Source: Malus domestica
Taxonomy: Eukaryota; Streptophyta; Magnoliopsida; Rosales; Rosaceae
NCBI RefSeq assembly: GCF_042453785.1
Contig: NC_091666.1
Span: 24,386,501-24,450,500, forward strand
DNA length: 64,000 bases
Reading direction: 5' to 3'
Part shown: in pieces, positions 35,150 through 46,300 of the stretch
How positions within the stretch are numbered: position 1 is the stretch's first letter
How the letters are laid out: every line of letters starts with the position of its first letter
Program-made: the position numbers and the translations under genes
Notes under the pieces: generated by a model
Told to the model about the DNA's origin: nothing
What the model saw: the letters and a program-made list of their open reading frames with translations, nothing else
The model's database searches: none

Positions 35150-36507
35150 ATGCCTTTAACCATCAAGCTCACTTGGGCTCCCTCCACAAACCCCACGTCT
35201 CATCTCCTCCCACCAAAACTCCACGCACCATCAGAATCCTCCTCTGCAGTCTTCCCCCGAGCTTCTCCTCCTTCCCCACCTCATCGACCCCTCATAGCAA
35301 AATGTACGACTGGCGGCGGCGCTGGAGAGGGCGGCGGCCTGAAGAAGGCACTGAGTGGCATTGTGGGAGAGCAAGTGGAGGAGCTCCTGAAAAGAGAAGA
35401 GAACAGGGAGTTGCTCGATGGGTTGGAAAAGGCGTCTCAGAGGGTTGAGAATGCCAAGAGAGAGCTGGCTGAGATTGAAAGGCAGGAACTTGAGGCCAAG
35501 CTTGTGAGGGATTACATTACCCAACTTGAAAGCAGAGCTTCTGAGGTTCTCCCTCTTCCCAATTCCCAATTTTTGTGGGTTTCCTGAATTGGGTTTTTGT
35601 TTTAGGTGCCTTATTATATTTCCTCGAAGTTATTCGATTGAGAATTGTTAGTAGCGCTTCAAAATAATCATCGTGCACTCTGTCTGCCTTATCTTACTAT
35701 TGGGGATGACTATTTTGGAGTGTTGATATCAGCTCCCACTCGGTTGTTTGTTTAATTTGTAAGTGAAAATGGTCAGTTTAATTGTTGAAAACATTGATTT
35801 GTCCTTTGATTCTGTTGAGTTGTTAAGACTTTTTTGTTTTTGACTCTAACTTTTGTTCAAAGACAATGACAATTGACGTGTTATATGTTGTTGGGCATCT
35901 GTTCCTGCTAAGATTGTTAGCTGTGTTTGCATTGAAGATTGCAGAATGTCAAAAGGAGATATCAGAAGCGAAATCCATGGTTGAAGAAGCCGAACGTGCC
36001 CTCTCACAAGACGGGGATCAACTCGGAGACGGATATGCTTCTGCAGAGACCGAAAATAAGGAGATAGACAAGGATAAAGAGAGATGGCAATCGATCAAGG
36101 CAGCTTCAGTTTCCGCCCTTGTCGGCACCGTTGCCGGATTGCCCTTCTCCTTCACTCAAGTAGCAAGCATTTCTGAGCTGATCCTCCCTCTGGGAGTCAC
36201 CTTCGCTAGCTGCGCTCTATTTGGAGTCACGTTTCGATACACATTACGAAGAGACTTTGACAACGTTCAACTCAAGACCGGAGCGCCTGCAGCCTTCGGT
36301 GTTGTCAAAGGGCTTGCTACACTGGATGGTGGAAAGCCTTTGGAACTGAATGCTGGTAGCTTCTTATCACATGCTTTTGATGGAGCGATTTACGTATCTC
36401 AGAGTCTTTTTGTTTTTCTTTCTGCTGCTGTTGCTCTGGATTATTGTTTTAAGACGGGGCTCTTGAGTCCCTTTCCTATCAAGAAATCTGTACGGGGATC
36501 CAATTAA
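35150..36507 (+). CDS. Uncharacterised plastid-targeted coiled-coil membrane protein
   Basis: Not recognised as a named family, but clearly a real plant gene. Two exons, 35150-35545 and 35938-36507, join in phase 0 to 321 residues. Residues 1 to about 52 are Ser/Pro-rich and basic, a likely chloroplast transit peptide. Residues about 66-165 are strongly charged and helical (EQVEELLKREENRELLDGLE, AKRELAEIERQELEAK, IAECQKEISEAKSMVEEAE), a likely coiled coil. The C-terminal half holds about three hydrophobic segments (SALVGTVAGLPFSF; LILPLGVTFASCALFGV; VSQSLFVFLSAAVALDYCF). A soluble coiled coil joined to a membrane-anchored half suggests a thylakoid or envelope protein. Convergent with the next gene, 477 bp apart. 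Confidence 0.85.
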
Positions 36508-36984
36508 CCAAAAGATGCACATACTTACGAGAGACACGATACTTTGAGCGTTATTTAAGATGTCGATGATAAATAAAATGATTATTTCATGATCTTGTAC
36601 TTCATCTTCATCTCTCATTTCCTAAAACAAAATAACTTAATCGATAAACAAACCATGGCGCTTTGCCCGCCAGTGTCGGTAAAGAAAAGGCACCTCTAGG
36701 TGAATTCATCTTCGTCATCAGGTATCAGTGTGCAGCTAGTGATATCGGACTACATTTCTTGTATGGTATCTCTCGACGCTTCCTCATGCGCTAAGCTTGC
36801 AGTCGCGGCTGTCTTTATTTTAGTAAAAGATGACTATCTAACATTCATGATACTTTGTAAGGCACAAGACTGCGTTCTGAAATTCAAGTTGCTTGCATCA
36901 AACTCTGACCTTCTAGTGTTTCCTTCTTTCATTTTCCTCTTCATTCGAGCGCTTACGATCTTTTAACGGCCTCTTGGGAACTCC
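36508..36984. other. Convergent 3' intergenic region
   Basis: 477 bp between the stop codons of two convergent genes. It presumably holds both 3' UTRs, which may nearly touch or overlap. No separate gene seen. Confidence 0.6.
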
Positions 36985-38422
36985 CTAATCATCGATCTCA
37001 TTTCTCGATTGTTCATCACTGGATGGAAGGTCCTTATTTCCTCTTTTCTTCCCCTGCAGATGACGTAAAACCGATTAAGCATGTGTCCGACATGGGTACA
37101 ATCTACCTACAATTTTCAAAACTGCTATGGAACTTAAGTAGTTAATACCACCTCAGAGGTTCCTTGATGCCCACTCCGATGATCTTTCCTACTAGTTGTT
37201 GACGAGAGATGCTTTGCAGCCTCATTAAAGAATTGAAAGCCCTGAAGATCTCCATTTTTAATACTTGTTTCCAGCTGCAAGGGGAAAAATGTGGAATCGC
37301 AGAGAATATGGTTACATGATGTGCAAACAATTGAAAGAACTCGCAATCAAAATGCCTCAAAACCATTAGTCTAGGAACTCAAGAGCTTGCCCAACAACAT
37401 AATATTACATGACAGCATATAGTTCCATCCATGTTGCCTAGCGATATATTTCTTTTCCATTCTGTAACATTTCACCGTTCAATTGAAAAGGATCCGTTAA
37501 GAGACTCAAACATACCACTCTATTGAACCCCAACAAGCCATAAAGGTTGAACCGGGTAGAAAGAATAGTCGCGAACTTATACCTGGACATGAATAATGCA
37601 GAAAACGATGCTAGCAATGGGCAGCCAGCTCTCCTCAGGTGACAACGACAAATTCGTCCTAACAAATCACGGGCAAGTCACATTAGTGCCCAGAATCACA
37701 GATACAGATAACCAGAACAGAAGCATAAGCTCAACAGTTTGTTGATCATTGGTATGACAGATTTTCCTCATTTGTCGAAAACTGAAAACGATAAGCACAC
37801 AAGAATGCAATGCAACTGCTCAATTAATCAACACCAGAGTATGCAAATACAATGCAAGCATTCAATCAAGAGTATGAGCGTCAAACCTCAGGTAGGGAAC
37901 CAAGTACACAAGCGCATACACCGCATACCGCCGTTTTCCGGTATCCAACCAAGCAAAAATCCAACTCTACAATGATTCAGTCCAACCCAACAAAAATTAA
38001 AACAAACCCAACAAACAAATTCATATAAATAATAAAAAAGTTCAAGAATTTGAAAGAAAAATGGGTTTTTTGTTTGTTTTTTTTACCAGCCAATTGAAGT
38101 AGGGAATGAAGCTGATGACGCCCATGACGGCGAACCTGGCATCGGTGGAATCCATCGCCGAACCGCCTTCGGCATCGTCATCGGGAGTGCTGGCGGGAAG
38201 CACCAGCGACGAGAGCATGCAGGCGCCAATGGCGGCGACGAACGGCGCGTCGTTTGAGAACTCCGCTCTGCAGGGTCTGTAGCCGGTGAGCTTTTTGTTC
38301 TTCTTACTGTTTGGGTGTTTGCTGGCGGAGAGGAGAGAGGGTCTGAAACTGGAGAGCTGAGGAGGAAGCGGCAGCGGCGGTTTAAGAGAGTGGAGAGTGG
38401 AGGAGCAGTGGATTGCGGCCAT
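36985..38422 (-). CDS. Uncharacterised plastid-targeted membrane protein
   Basis: Five exons on the minus strand: 38422-38087, 37966-37887, 37658-37583, 37274-37152, 37053-36985; 227 residues. The N-terminus (MAAIHCSSTLHSLKPP and on to about residue 45) is a likely chloroplast transit peptide; the ATG at 38422 is chosen over an in-frame upstream Met at 38476 because it starts that peptide. Hydrophobic segments follow: FVAAIGACMLSSLVLP, FAVMGVISFIPYFNWLSWIF, AVYALVYLVPYL and WLPIASIVFCIIHVQ, so about four membrane helices. The Lys/Ser-rich tail is soluble. Exon 4 can also be read through to a stop just past 37152 (adding VVLTT), so the last exon is less certain. No domain name recognised. Confidence 0.8.
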
Positions 38423-38551
38423 GGCTTTGGCTTTAACATCCGCCACTATACTCCACCGCCAATGTAATCTCGGCACAGCTGAATGGCGGCCGCCTCGAGT
38501 CTCGCGCGTTTCAAACTACACGTCGTTTAGTTTGATTGACCACAATAATAA

Positions 38552-38708
38552 TAGGTAGTGCTGCCTACACATTCATTTTGACTTTTTATAATCTCTGTCA
38601 ATTCACGGTCGTCAAAGTAAATGAATTGAAGAAGATTAACGGTAAACAATTAACAAGAATGGGTAAAAGATAAAAACGAGTGCTTGAGTGGCAGTGCTAT
38701 CATGATAA
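38552..38708. mobile_element. MITE, GTGCTATCCACACACCC family, copy 2
   Basis: Starts GGTAGTGCTGCCTACACATTC and ends GAGTGGCAGTGCTATCATG, with an internal block GAATTGAAGAAGATTAACGG also present in copy 1 at 32458-32605. It sits about 130 bp upstream of the 38422 start codon, so it may lie within that promoter. Confidence 0.6.
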
Positions 38709-38783
38709 CAACGTCTCAATCTAATTAGTTTGTGTTTTAACCTTCTCATGTGCTAAACTTGATTTTTATGTTATAAATCAGTT

Positions 38784-39331
38784 GGGTGAATTGCCAATTT
38801 AGTTCCTGAATTATTATCTTAATGAAAATTAGATCTCTAAACTATTTTTTCAAAAAAAATCAATCCTTGAATTATAAAAATATGCTGATTACATCGTTAA
38901 TATTATATTTAAAGCTACTATATTCAATTTTTCATCAATTTAAGTCACATTACTTGCATGTGATACACATTAGAAGGTAAATTTGTAGTTTTTCATAAAA
39001 AATAGTGTATCGAGTTAACTTTAGATGGTGATTTGATAATTTTTCATAAAGAAATAATGTAAGTTAACTTTTGAAGGTAAATTAGACGTTAAATTCGCAA
39101 CTTATATGAAATGTTAAGGGCTTATAGGCGAGAAAATGACGGTATTACACTCTAAAGTGTGTCAAGTGACTTAAGTTGACGAAAAATTGAATAAAATAGC
39201 TTTGAATGTAATAGTAGGGATGAAATTAGCAATTTTCAATGAATTTGAGGACTTATTTTACCGAAAAAAATAATTCAGAGATCTAATTTTCATTAAGGTG
39301 ATGTTTTAGGGACTAAATCGGTACGTCACCC
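38784..39331. mobile_element. Mutator-like MITE with 10-bp target duplication
   Basis: 548 bp with long terminal inverted repeats (about 70 bp: left GGGTGAATTGCCAATTTAGT; right on the other strand GGGTGACGTACCGATTTAGT, both continuing to CTTAATGAAAATTAGATCTC). The identical flanks TAAATCAGTT at 38774-38783 and 39332-39341 are the target duplication. The 9-10 bp duplication and long ends fit Mutator-type elements. No transposase. Confidence 0.85.
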
Positions 39332-39341
39332 TAAATCAGTT

Positions 39342-40358
39342 TAAACATAGCTTGAACTTGCATCTTGTTTGACTATACATACTCATTATTTATTATTATT
39401 ATTATTTTTTTTTTTTTGAGTTTAGCAATAACGTTGGTATGTTAAGTTTAATTGTTAGGGAGGAAGGAAAGTCGATTTGAATCGAACCCGTACCAAGGTG
39501 CATAAACCTGAGATACCCTGAGAGAGTTTCCTTAATTCTCCATATTTTCAAGTTAAATTAGCTAAAAATCTATGAATTAGAATTTAACTCATCTCGACGG
39601 TAAATATTATTTTAATACATGAATTATTTTGATTCTTTGTAAAATTTCTAACCCCATCACTCCTTGTAGCATAGGAAATCATAACTTTAATGAACAAATT
39701 AAAATAAAGCAAATGTATTAAAATCCCAAATTGCTAATGATTTCGATGAAGCAGATTTAGTATAAATCAAATAATAAATAATCATTGTGACTAGATGAAG
39801 GCTGAAATGCCTCTGTGAGTCTTCCCGGCTCCCGAAAGAGGTGGATAACTGTGACTTGCCACCAGTTGTTCCCCTTTTTAAGGAAAAAAAAAAAACATTG
39901 TGTTCTACAGCCATCATATACAAGCTCATAAAATCTGTTTAAACATTTATAAATATAAAATAAAATGCATCCCTATTAACTATAATACATATAACCTTCT
40001 CTTTTCCTTCTGATCATGGCTACGAGCCCAGGAGTTGGATCATCACTGTAGGGAAGGACCTAATTTTCTGTTCCCGAACCACACAAATCACATCCTGATG
40101 AACCCGTAAACTCACGTATTACTCATCTGGATTCTGAAGTGCCTGAAATCCTTGAGGAAGGAAACTTATTACCTACAATGGAAGGAGATCCGGGAACGTC
40201 AACTTCTATCCTCTCGATGCATTTACTTTTATCGGCAACCATAAACAATTCCCATTCAGCGAAGAGGAAAATTCGTTGGAGAGAAACAGTCTACAGCTTG
40301 TGGCCGGATGTACACCGTGGATTCCTTTACACTAATCACACCTTTGGGTCACGCACCC
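39342..40358. other. Gene-free stretch downstream of the kinase gene
   Basis: AT-rich sequence followed, toward 40358, by the probable 3' UTR of the kinase (minus strand). Open frames in it have no recognisable content and are not supported as genes. Confidence 0.55.
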
Positions 40359-43300
40359 TCAACTTCTTTCTCCATTTTCTTGCCCACATACAGCATTTAG
40401 CTGTTGTTGCAACTGTCAAAGTGATAACCAACTAATTAATGATAACATAAACGCAAGCAAACAGCGGGATATACATAGAAACCCATCGCCATCAACACTT
40501 TCAACTCACAACATACCAATCCTAACTGTCCCATTTCTAAAATTCCCACTCTAGGCTCAACCACAATATTACAGAAATGTAATTGTTTTTTCATCTTTCT
40601 TCAAGCGTATTATAAGGCGAGAATAATGTTATTTAGAACTCTTTAGCAACTTACTTGAATGTGTCTCATCTTTTCAGCATTCAGTTCATCACTCAAGTTG
40701 TTCATCCTGGAAAGAGAGAAACATCAGCCAAACTTGACTGAAAGCAGGAAAAATAAAATAAAAAAGATTCTTCCAAAGTACTCGACTTAGACTTTGGGAT
40801 GACTTAACCTGGCTTGTAGCTCCGATACTTTGGCGAGCAATAAACGCTCCCTCTCAGAAACTGCAGTTTCAACCTGTTGGTTGGACAAATTAGAGAATGT
40901 TACAAACTCTACAAAGATGATGACTGGCTAATCATTGATATACAAGTCCAAAAGAGTTTTTAACACGCAATGAAAAGAGTACGGCTACCACCATAGGGGA
41001 CAGACTAATCTATCATTTGGAAAAAAAGAAAAAAAAAATACCAAAGGGAAACTGCTGAGAAGCTAATATGATACGTTATCTTTATATCAGAATTGGGAAA
41101 AAATAAAATATACGTACATTTCCATTGTTCTCAGAACTGCGAGGCAATGGAGGTAACTTTCCATTTTGAGTAGCTGAAATAAGAAAAGGAGTACCTTACT
41201 AACTAGTTCAATAAAAATCTATACAAATACACAACTCATATCCAAGTATTATACTCCCATAGATATTTCACTCACCTTCTACTGCCTCAGCTGGTTGCAA
41301 GCTGTTTAGCAAATTCATAATAATATCCTGCAACCAAAAGAATAAACAAATTTGCACTAAATTTGCAAGCTGAAGTTTTAAAATCAATTCTTCAAGTCTA
41401 TCCACTATCTATGTTGTACCAGATTTGCTCTTTTACCTGTTGAATCAACGTCTGTTGAAAAAGATTCTGAAGGTGAGGCAGGAGAAGTGATGCAGGTACG
41501 TTGCTGTTGTTGAACTCCTTCGTTGACAGAGTGGCAGGCTGAAACATAAAGAATGAAATCACATAAATAAAGGACAAATAAGATTTCAAACTACCGCAGA
41601 GGTAAAGTAACTGAATCTTCTACATTTTTGTCATAGCACAAAGAAACGACTATGTTAGAACTAAGTGAAACAAAGAAACGACTATGTTAGAACTAAGTGA
41701 ATTTAGAAAATGGGGAAAAATCTAAGACAAGATCTAACATTGTTCATCAAATACTCCCATGAACTCAGATATATTTGTATACACACACATATAACTTAGA
41801 TCTCCCAGTTATTGATGAGAATGAAGTTCATGCTCGCTATAGTTGAATCAATATCTAACGGCTGGGATTCAGATCTCATAAAACAATCTTCTTTTATATA
41901 AGGTTTTTTTTTTTTAAATCACAAATGGTCCTTGATGTTTCGCCAACTCCTAATTCTAGTTTTTAGGTTTCAAAAATATCAATATGGTCGTCCATTTATT
42001 GACATGCTCATCAATGTTGTCCCTCCGTCAGATTCCATTAAAAATCCATTAGTTTGCTCACATGGTGTGCATGTGGGGACCATTTATCCAATGAGATAGT
42101 GCCATGTGGGCACAATAAATGGTTTAAAATTTCAAAATTATGAAAAAGTAAATTAAAAAAAGTAAAAAAAAAAAAAAAAAAAAACCAAAATAATACACGA
42201 CCCGCTGGCTGAACCACCCTACCCAAACACCTCCTCCGATGACCACCCCCCCCCCCTGGCCCCCCCAAAAACCCCTTCCCAAGAGTCCTCTTCGACCACC
42301 ATGGAATTCCATATATCATTAAAGCCGTCAACTTCTTGACCGCCATGACCATCCCTGTCGAGCTCACATATGATAGTAGACTTATTGGCCACAGATGAAG
42401 TGGGATGGAGAACCAGGGTCTTGGTTGATTGATGTGTGCGTGGGGGTGGCGGGTGGGTTGCGGCCCAAAATATGGGTTTTCAGTTTTGGGATGAGGGTCC
42501 AGGAATGGGGTGGTGAGTAGGAGGGGGAGGAGGGTTGAGCTGGGTGCTGTAGGGGTGGGGGAGAAGCAGGTGGCAGAGATAGCAAGGAGGATTTGTTTTA
42601 ATTTTTTAACATTTTATTTATTTTACTCATTATTTTTTATTTAACTTTTTGTGGGTTTTCTTCAGCATTTTTTGAAAAATGGTAATGGACAAATGGTCCC
42701 CACATGTACGCCATGTCAGCAAACTAGCGGATTTTTTAACGGAATCTGGCATAGGGACAACATCAATGAGCATGTCAATATACAAACTAGAAGTAAGAGT
42801 TGACGAAACATCAAGGATTATTTCTGATAAAAACCTCTAGGGAGAGAGAGAGAGAGAGATCACAAACAAACCATTTGCCTGGAGTCAAATACCCAATCAC
42901 CAACGCTAGCAGACTTTCTCAGAGGTGATCCCTAAAATAACAAAACAGAACATGAATTAGAATTAAAAACATTTACTTGAGAACGGTTACGCAAAACCAG
43001 CTACTCACCTGTGAAGAACGACGAGGTACTGTACTCGATGGAATATCCTATGGCAATCTTTTAAAGTTAGTGATTATAAAAAATAGAATAAGCAATTAAG
43101 CATAGCATAATAATAAAGGTTCACCTTTACAAGATCCAAATTTTCTGATGTCACTGAAAATCTCCCCCTAATTTGCACCAAATTAGCCTTTGACTTGTCA
43201 TCCAAAGAATCTCTAAATCCTATTAACGGTAAAACAATTGGCGATAAGAATTCCAAGCAATGGGGAACATAATAGTTGGAATAGTTGCACTGTTGATTTT

Positions 43301-46300
43301 CATCTTTAAAACATAGTGAAAATATTCATTACCTCCAGAAGATTTTATAGGAGCTGATAAACTGTTTGCTGAAGCTCGATTGGGAAGCATCAGTGGACCA
43401 CTAAAGCTTGGTGTTCGTCGTACTTCACATTTACCTTTATCAATTATAGGTTGATTTTCATTCTCATTCCTGAAGATATCAAAGCATAAGGAACTTATTG
43501 ATGAAATTGAGGTTCCACCATAAAACCAATTGGCAATATGGGGAGTAACCCAAGATCATATAAGCACATAGCAAACTTTGTCCCTCACCGATGTGGGACA
43601 ACTCTAAACACGCCCCCGCACATGTGGCGGATTTTCAAGCCTACACGTGGACAACAACTAGGTGACGTGGAGCGTGTGCGGCCGTTAGGCTTCACACGTG
43701 GACAACCTGGCTTTGATACCATGATGAAATTGAGGTTCCATCATAAAACCAATTGGCAATATGGGAAGTAGCCCAAGATCATATAAGCACATAGCAAACC
43801 TTGTCCCTCACCGATGTGAGACAACTCTCAACACTTATCCCACGAGAGTGAGAGATGAAACCAAAAGCTTACACTCTGGAGCATTACTCAACCATGACAA
43901 ACCTTTCAAAGATGTGGCCCCTTTCTGATACTGAATGACCAAGTCCAGCACCAGGTGTGATTGGACCACTCTGCGTTTGACGACTTTTCACAATAAGAGG
44001 TTTAGGCTTGGCCTGCACCGTGTCTTTTTCTGATGTAGACGCTGTTGCCTCAGAGCTTGATTCATTTGTCTTCCAGCCTGTTTTCTGCTGGCCAGCAGAT
44101 TCCAATAAATTACTTTCAAGATCCTTGCCCTTTTTGTTTAAGCATTCAACCTGTTGTGATTCATCACCTTTGATTTCTCCTTTGTAATCAGTCCAATATG
44201 ATTCATTATTTTCGTTCAACTTCCCCAAACTGGAACGCCAACTAGTTTCAATCTGCTAGCATAAACAAAAAGGAAATCACCTTTCTGCATAATAATCATA
44301 CTTCTAAAAGTAAAAGGCCAGCGAAGTGCAATATAAAACAAAATCTTAAACTGCAGTTAAAAGAGTGACAAATTTCTAAAGAATATAGCAAATTGTTGAC
44401 CTTATCACCACTAACAGGTTTAAATTTTTCATCTTCATCCATCATTTCATCATCATCATCTCGCACCTAGCATAAAAAATGAAAGATATTAATTCAGAAA
44501 TACACAAAAACAAGGAAACCCCCCAGAGATACTATCTTTATATGGAACATGCTGATACTTGCTAAATAATAAAATGTGTCATACCAGGGATGCTTGAGCT
44601 TTTAAATCCTCAACGTCAAAGTTCCAGGCACTAACTCCTCGCTGGTACTCACTCTGTAAAGAAAGAGAAAATGACGCCACTAAGGATTACACCAAATAAT
44701 TTCTATTACATAAATTAGTTACCATGCTCAAATTACTGAACTCTGAATGTGAACATCTGTGACCCTGTTTAAGTCAATTTTAGGTGAAAGAATAACAGCT
44801 TGAAGATACATATCACACCTGTGACATTGCCTCTTGCTCTGCTGACGGCATTTTCTTTAAAGCCAGTTGTGCTGCATCTTTAAGCTGTGACAGTCCAATA
44901 CTTCAGTAATTCATGAAACAAGCATACTAAAACATATGAAAGACTGAAAGCAGGGAAGCAATCTAATAAAAGTGTGACAGCTAACCTGGAGGGCTTTTAC
45001 ACGATTCCAAAGAGGTGGTAAGTCCGTAAACAATTTCTTTATAGAAAGCTCTGGAGGTTTTGCATGCTTGAAAAAGGAGTGTTTTAATAATTTCTCTGCT
45101 GTTGGTCTCTTTGTTTGATCTTTTACCAAGCACATTGCAACCATTTCTTTAAAAGACTGATCACAACTGGAAATCCTCCAATTAAAATATTATTCTGTAA
45201 TCGAAATACAATACAAGACAACTACCAGAATTGAAGTCTTTGACACTTATATACCAATTAATGATACACAATGCAGTAACAAATGTTTGTTTACCTACAT
45301 AAAACAAATGTTTGCAACAATGTCACTCTATCTAGAAAGAAAACCAATACCTTAGAGAACTTTTTATCACGGTCATAATCAAGTCCTGGAGGGGCATTCT
45401 GTATGGTCATGAGAAGAACCTACGAAAACAAACAAAAAGAGTGTGGCATGTCAGAGGTTTCAATGAAGAATCACCATATTGGTATGCAGTGTAGTTATAC
45501 CCTGTAACACAAGTACCTTCATTGGAGGGTATTTTGAAAATGGTGCATGACCATGGGCCAACTCCAACGCCGTTATACCAAATGACCAAATGTCAGCCCT
45601 GAACAGTTATCATCCAACATAAAACTAAGAAATAAGCACATATGACCCTCTTTTTATTATTTTTCAAATTATAAACTACTGAGCAAAACATGTCCTTGCT
45701 CGAGAAATCGAGTTATGAAGATAGCTTACAAAGCAGATAACATATTGAACACTTGCAACAAAAATGTGATTTCCTCTGTTTACCATGAAAGATTAAAAGA
45801 TGTGGAAAAAGAGTCATCCAGGGCCCCCACCCCCCCACCCACCCACCCGCATCACCTTGAATTCACAAGTTGTTTATACCATATTTAGGGCCTCATATTT
45901 AGACCTCGTATAAATACTCGGAGGACTTAAATGTAATTATTTGATAAAGGAAGAGGCAAATATGTAATAAGTGAGGAGTCCTTATTCTATAAAAGGACCC
46001 CTCACCCTCACAATTAGAGGAGGCCAATTCCTAGGCCTGAGATCCCCTCTCTCACCCTCTCAACGCTCTCACTCTCAGGGCTCTCTCTCCCTCAAATAAA
46101 TACAATCAGTGTGGACGTAGCCCAAACCTTGGGGTGAACCACGATACATCTTGTGTTATTTACATTTCATGCAGATTCACGGTCGGATTCACGTTGTTCC
46201 AAGACCTCCGGTTTTGTGCATCAACACAAGTCATAAAACTATGTATAATTGATATGTGCATAAACATATACGTATAGATCTAACATGTTAAAAGGCACAG

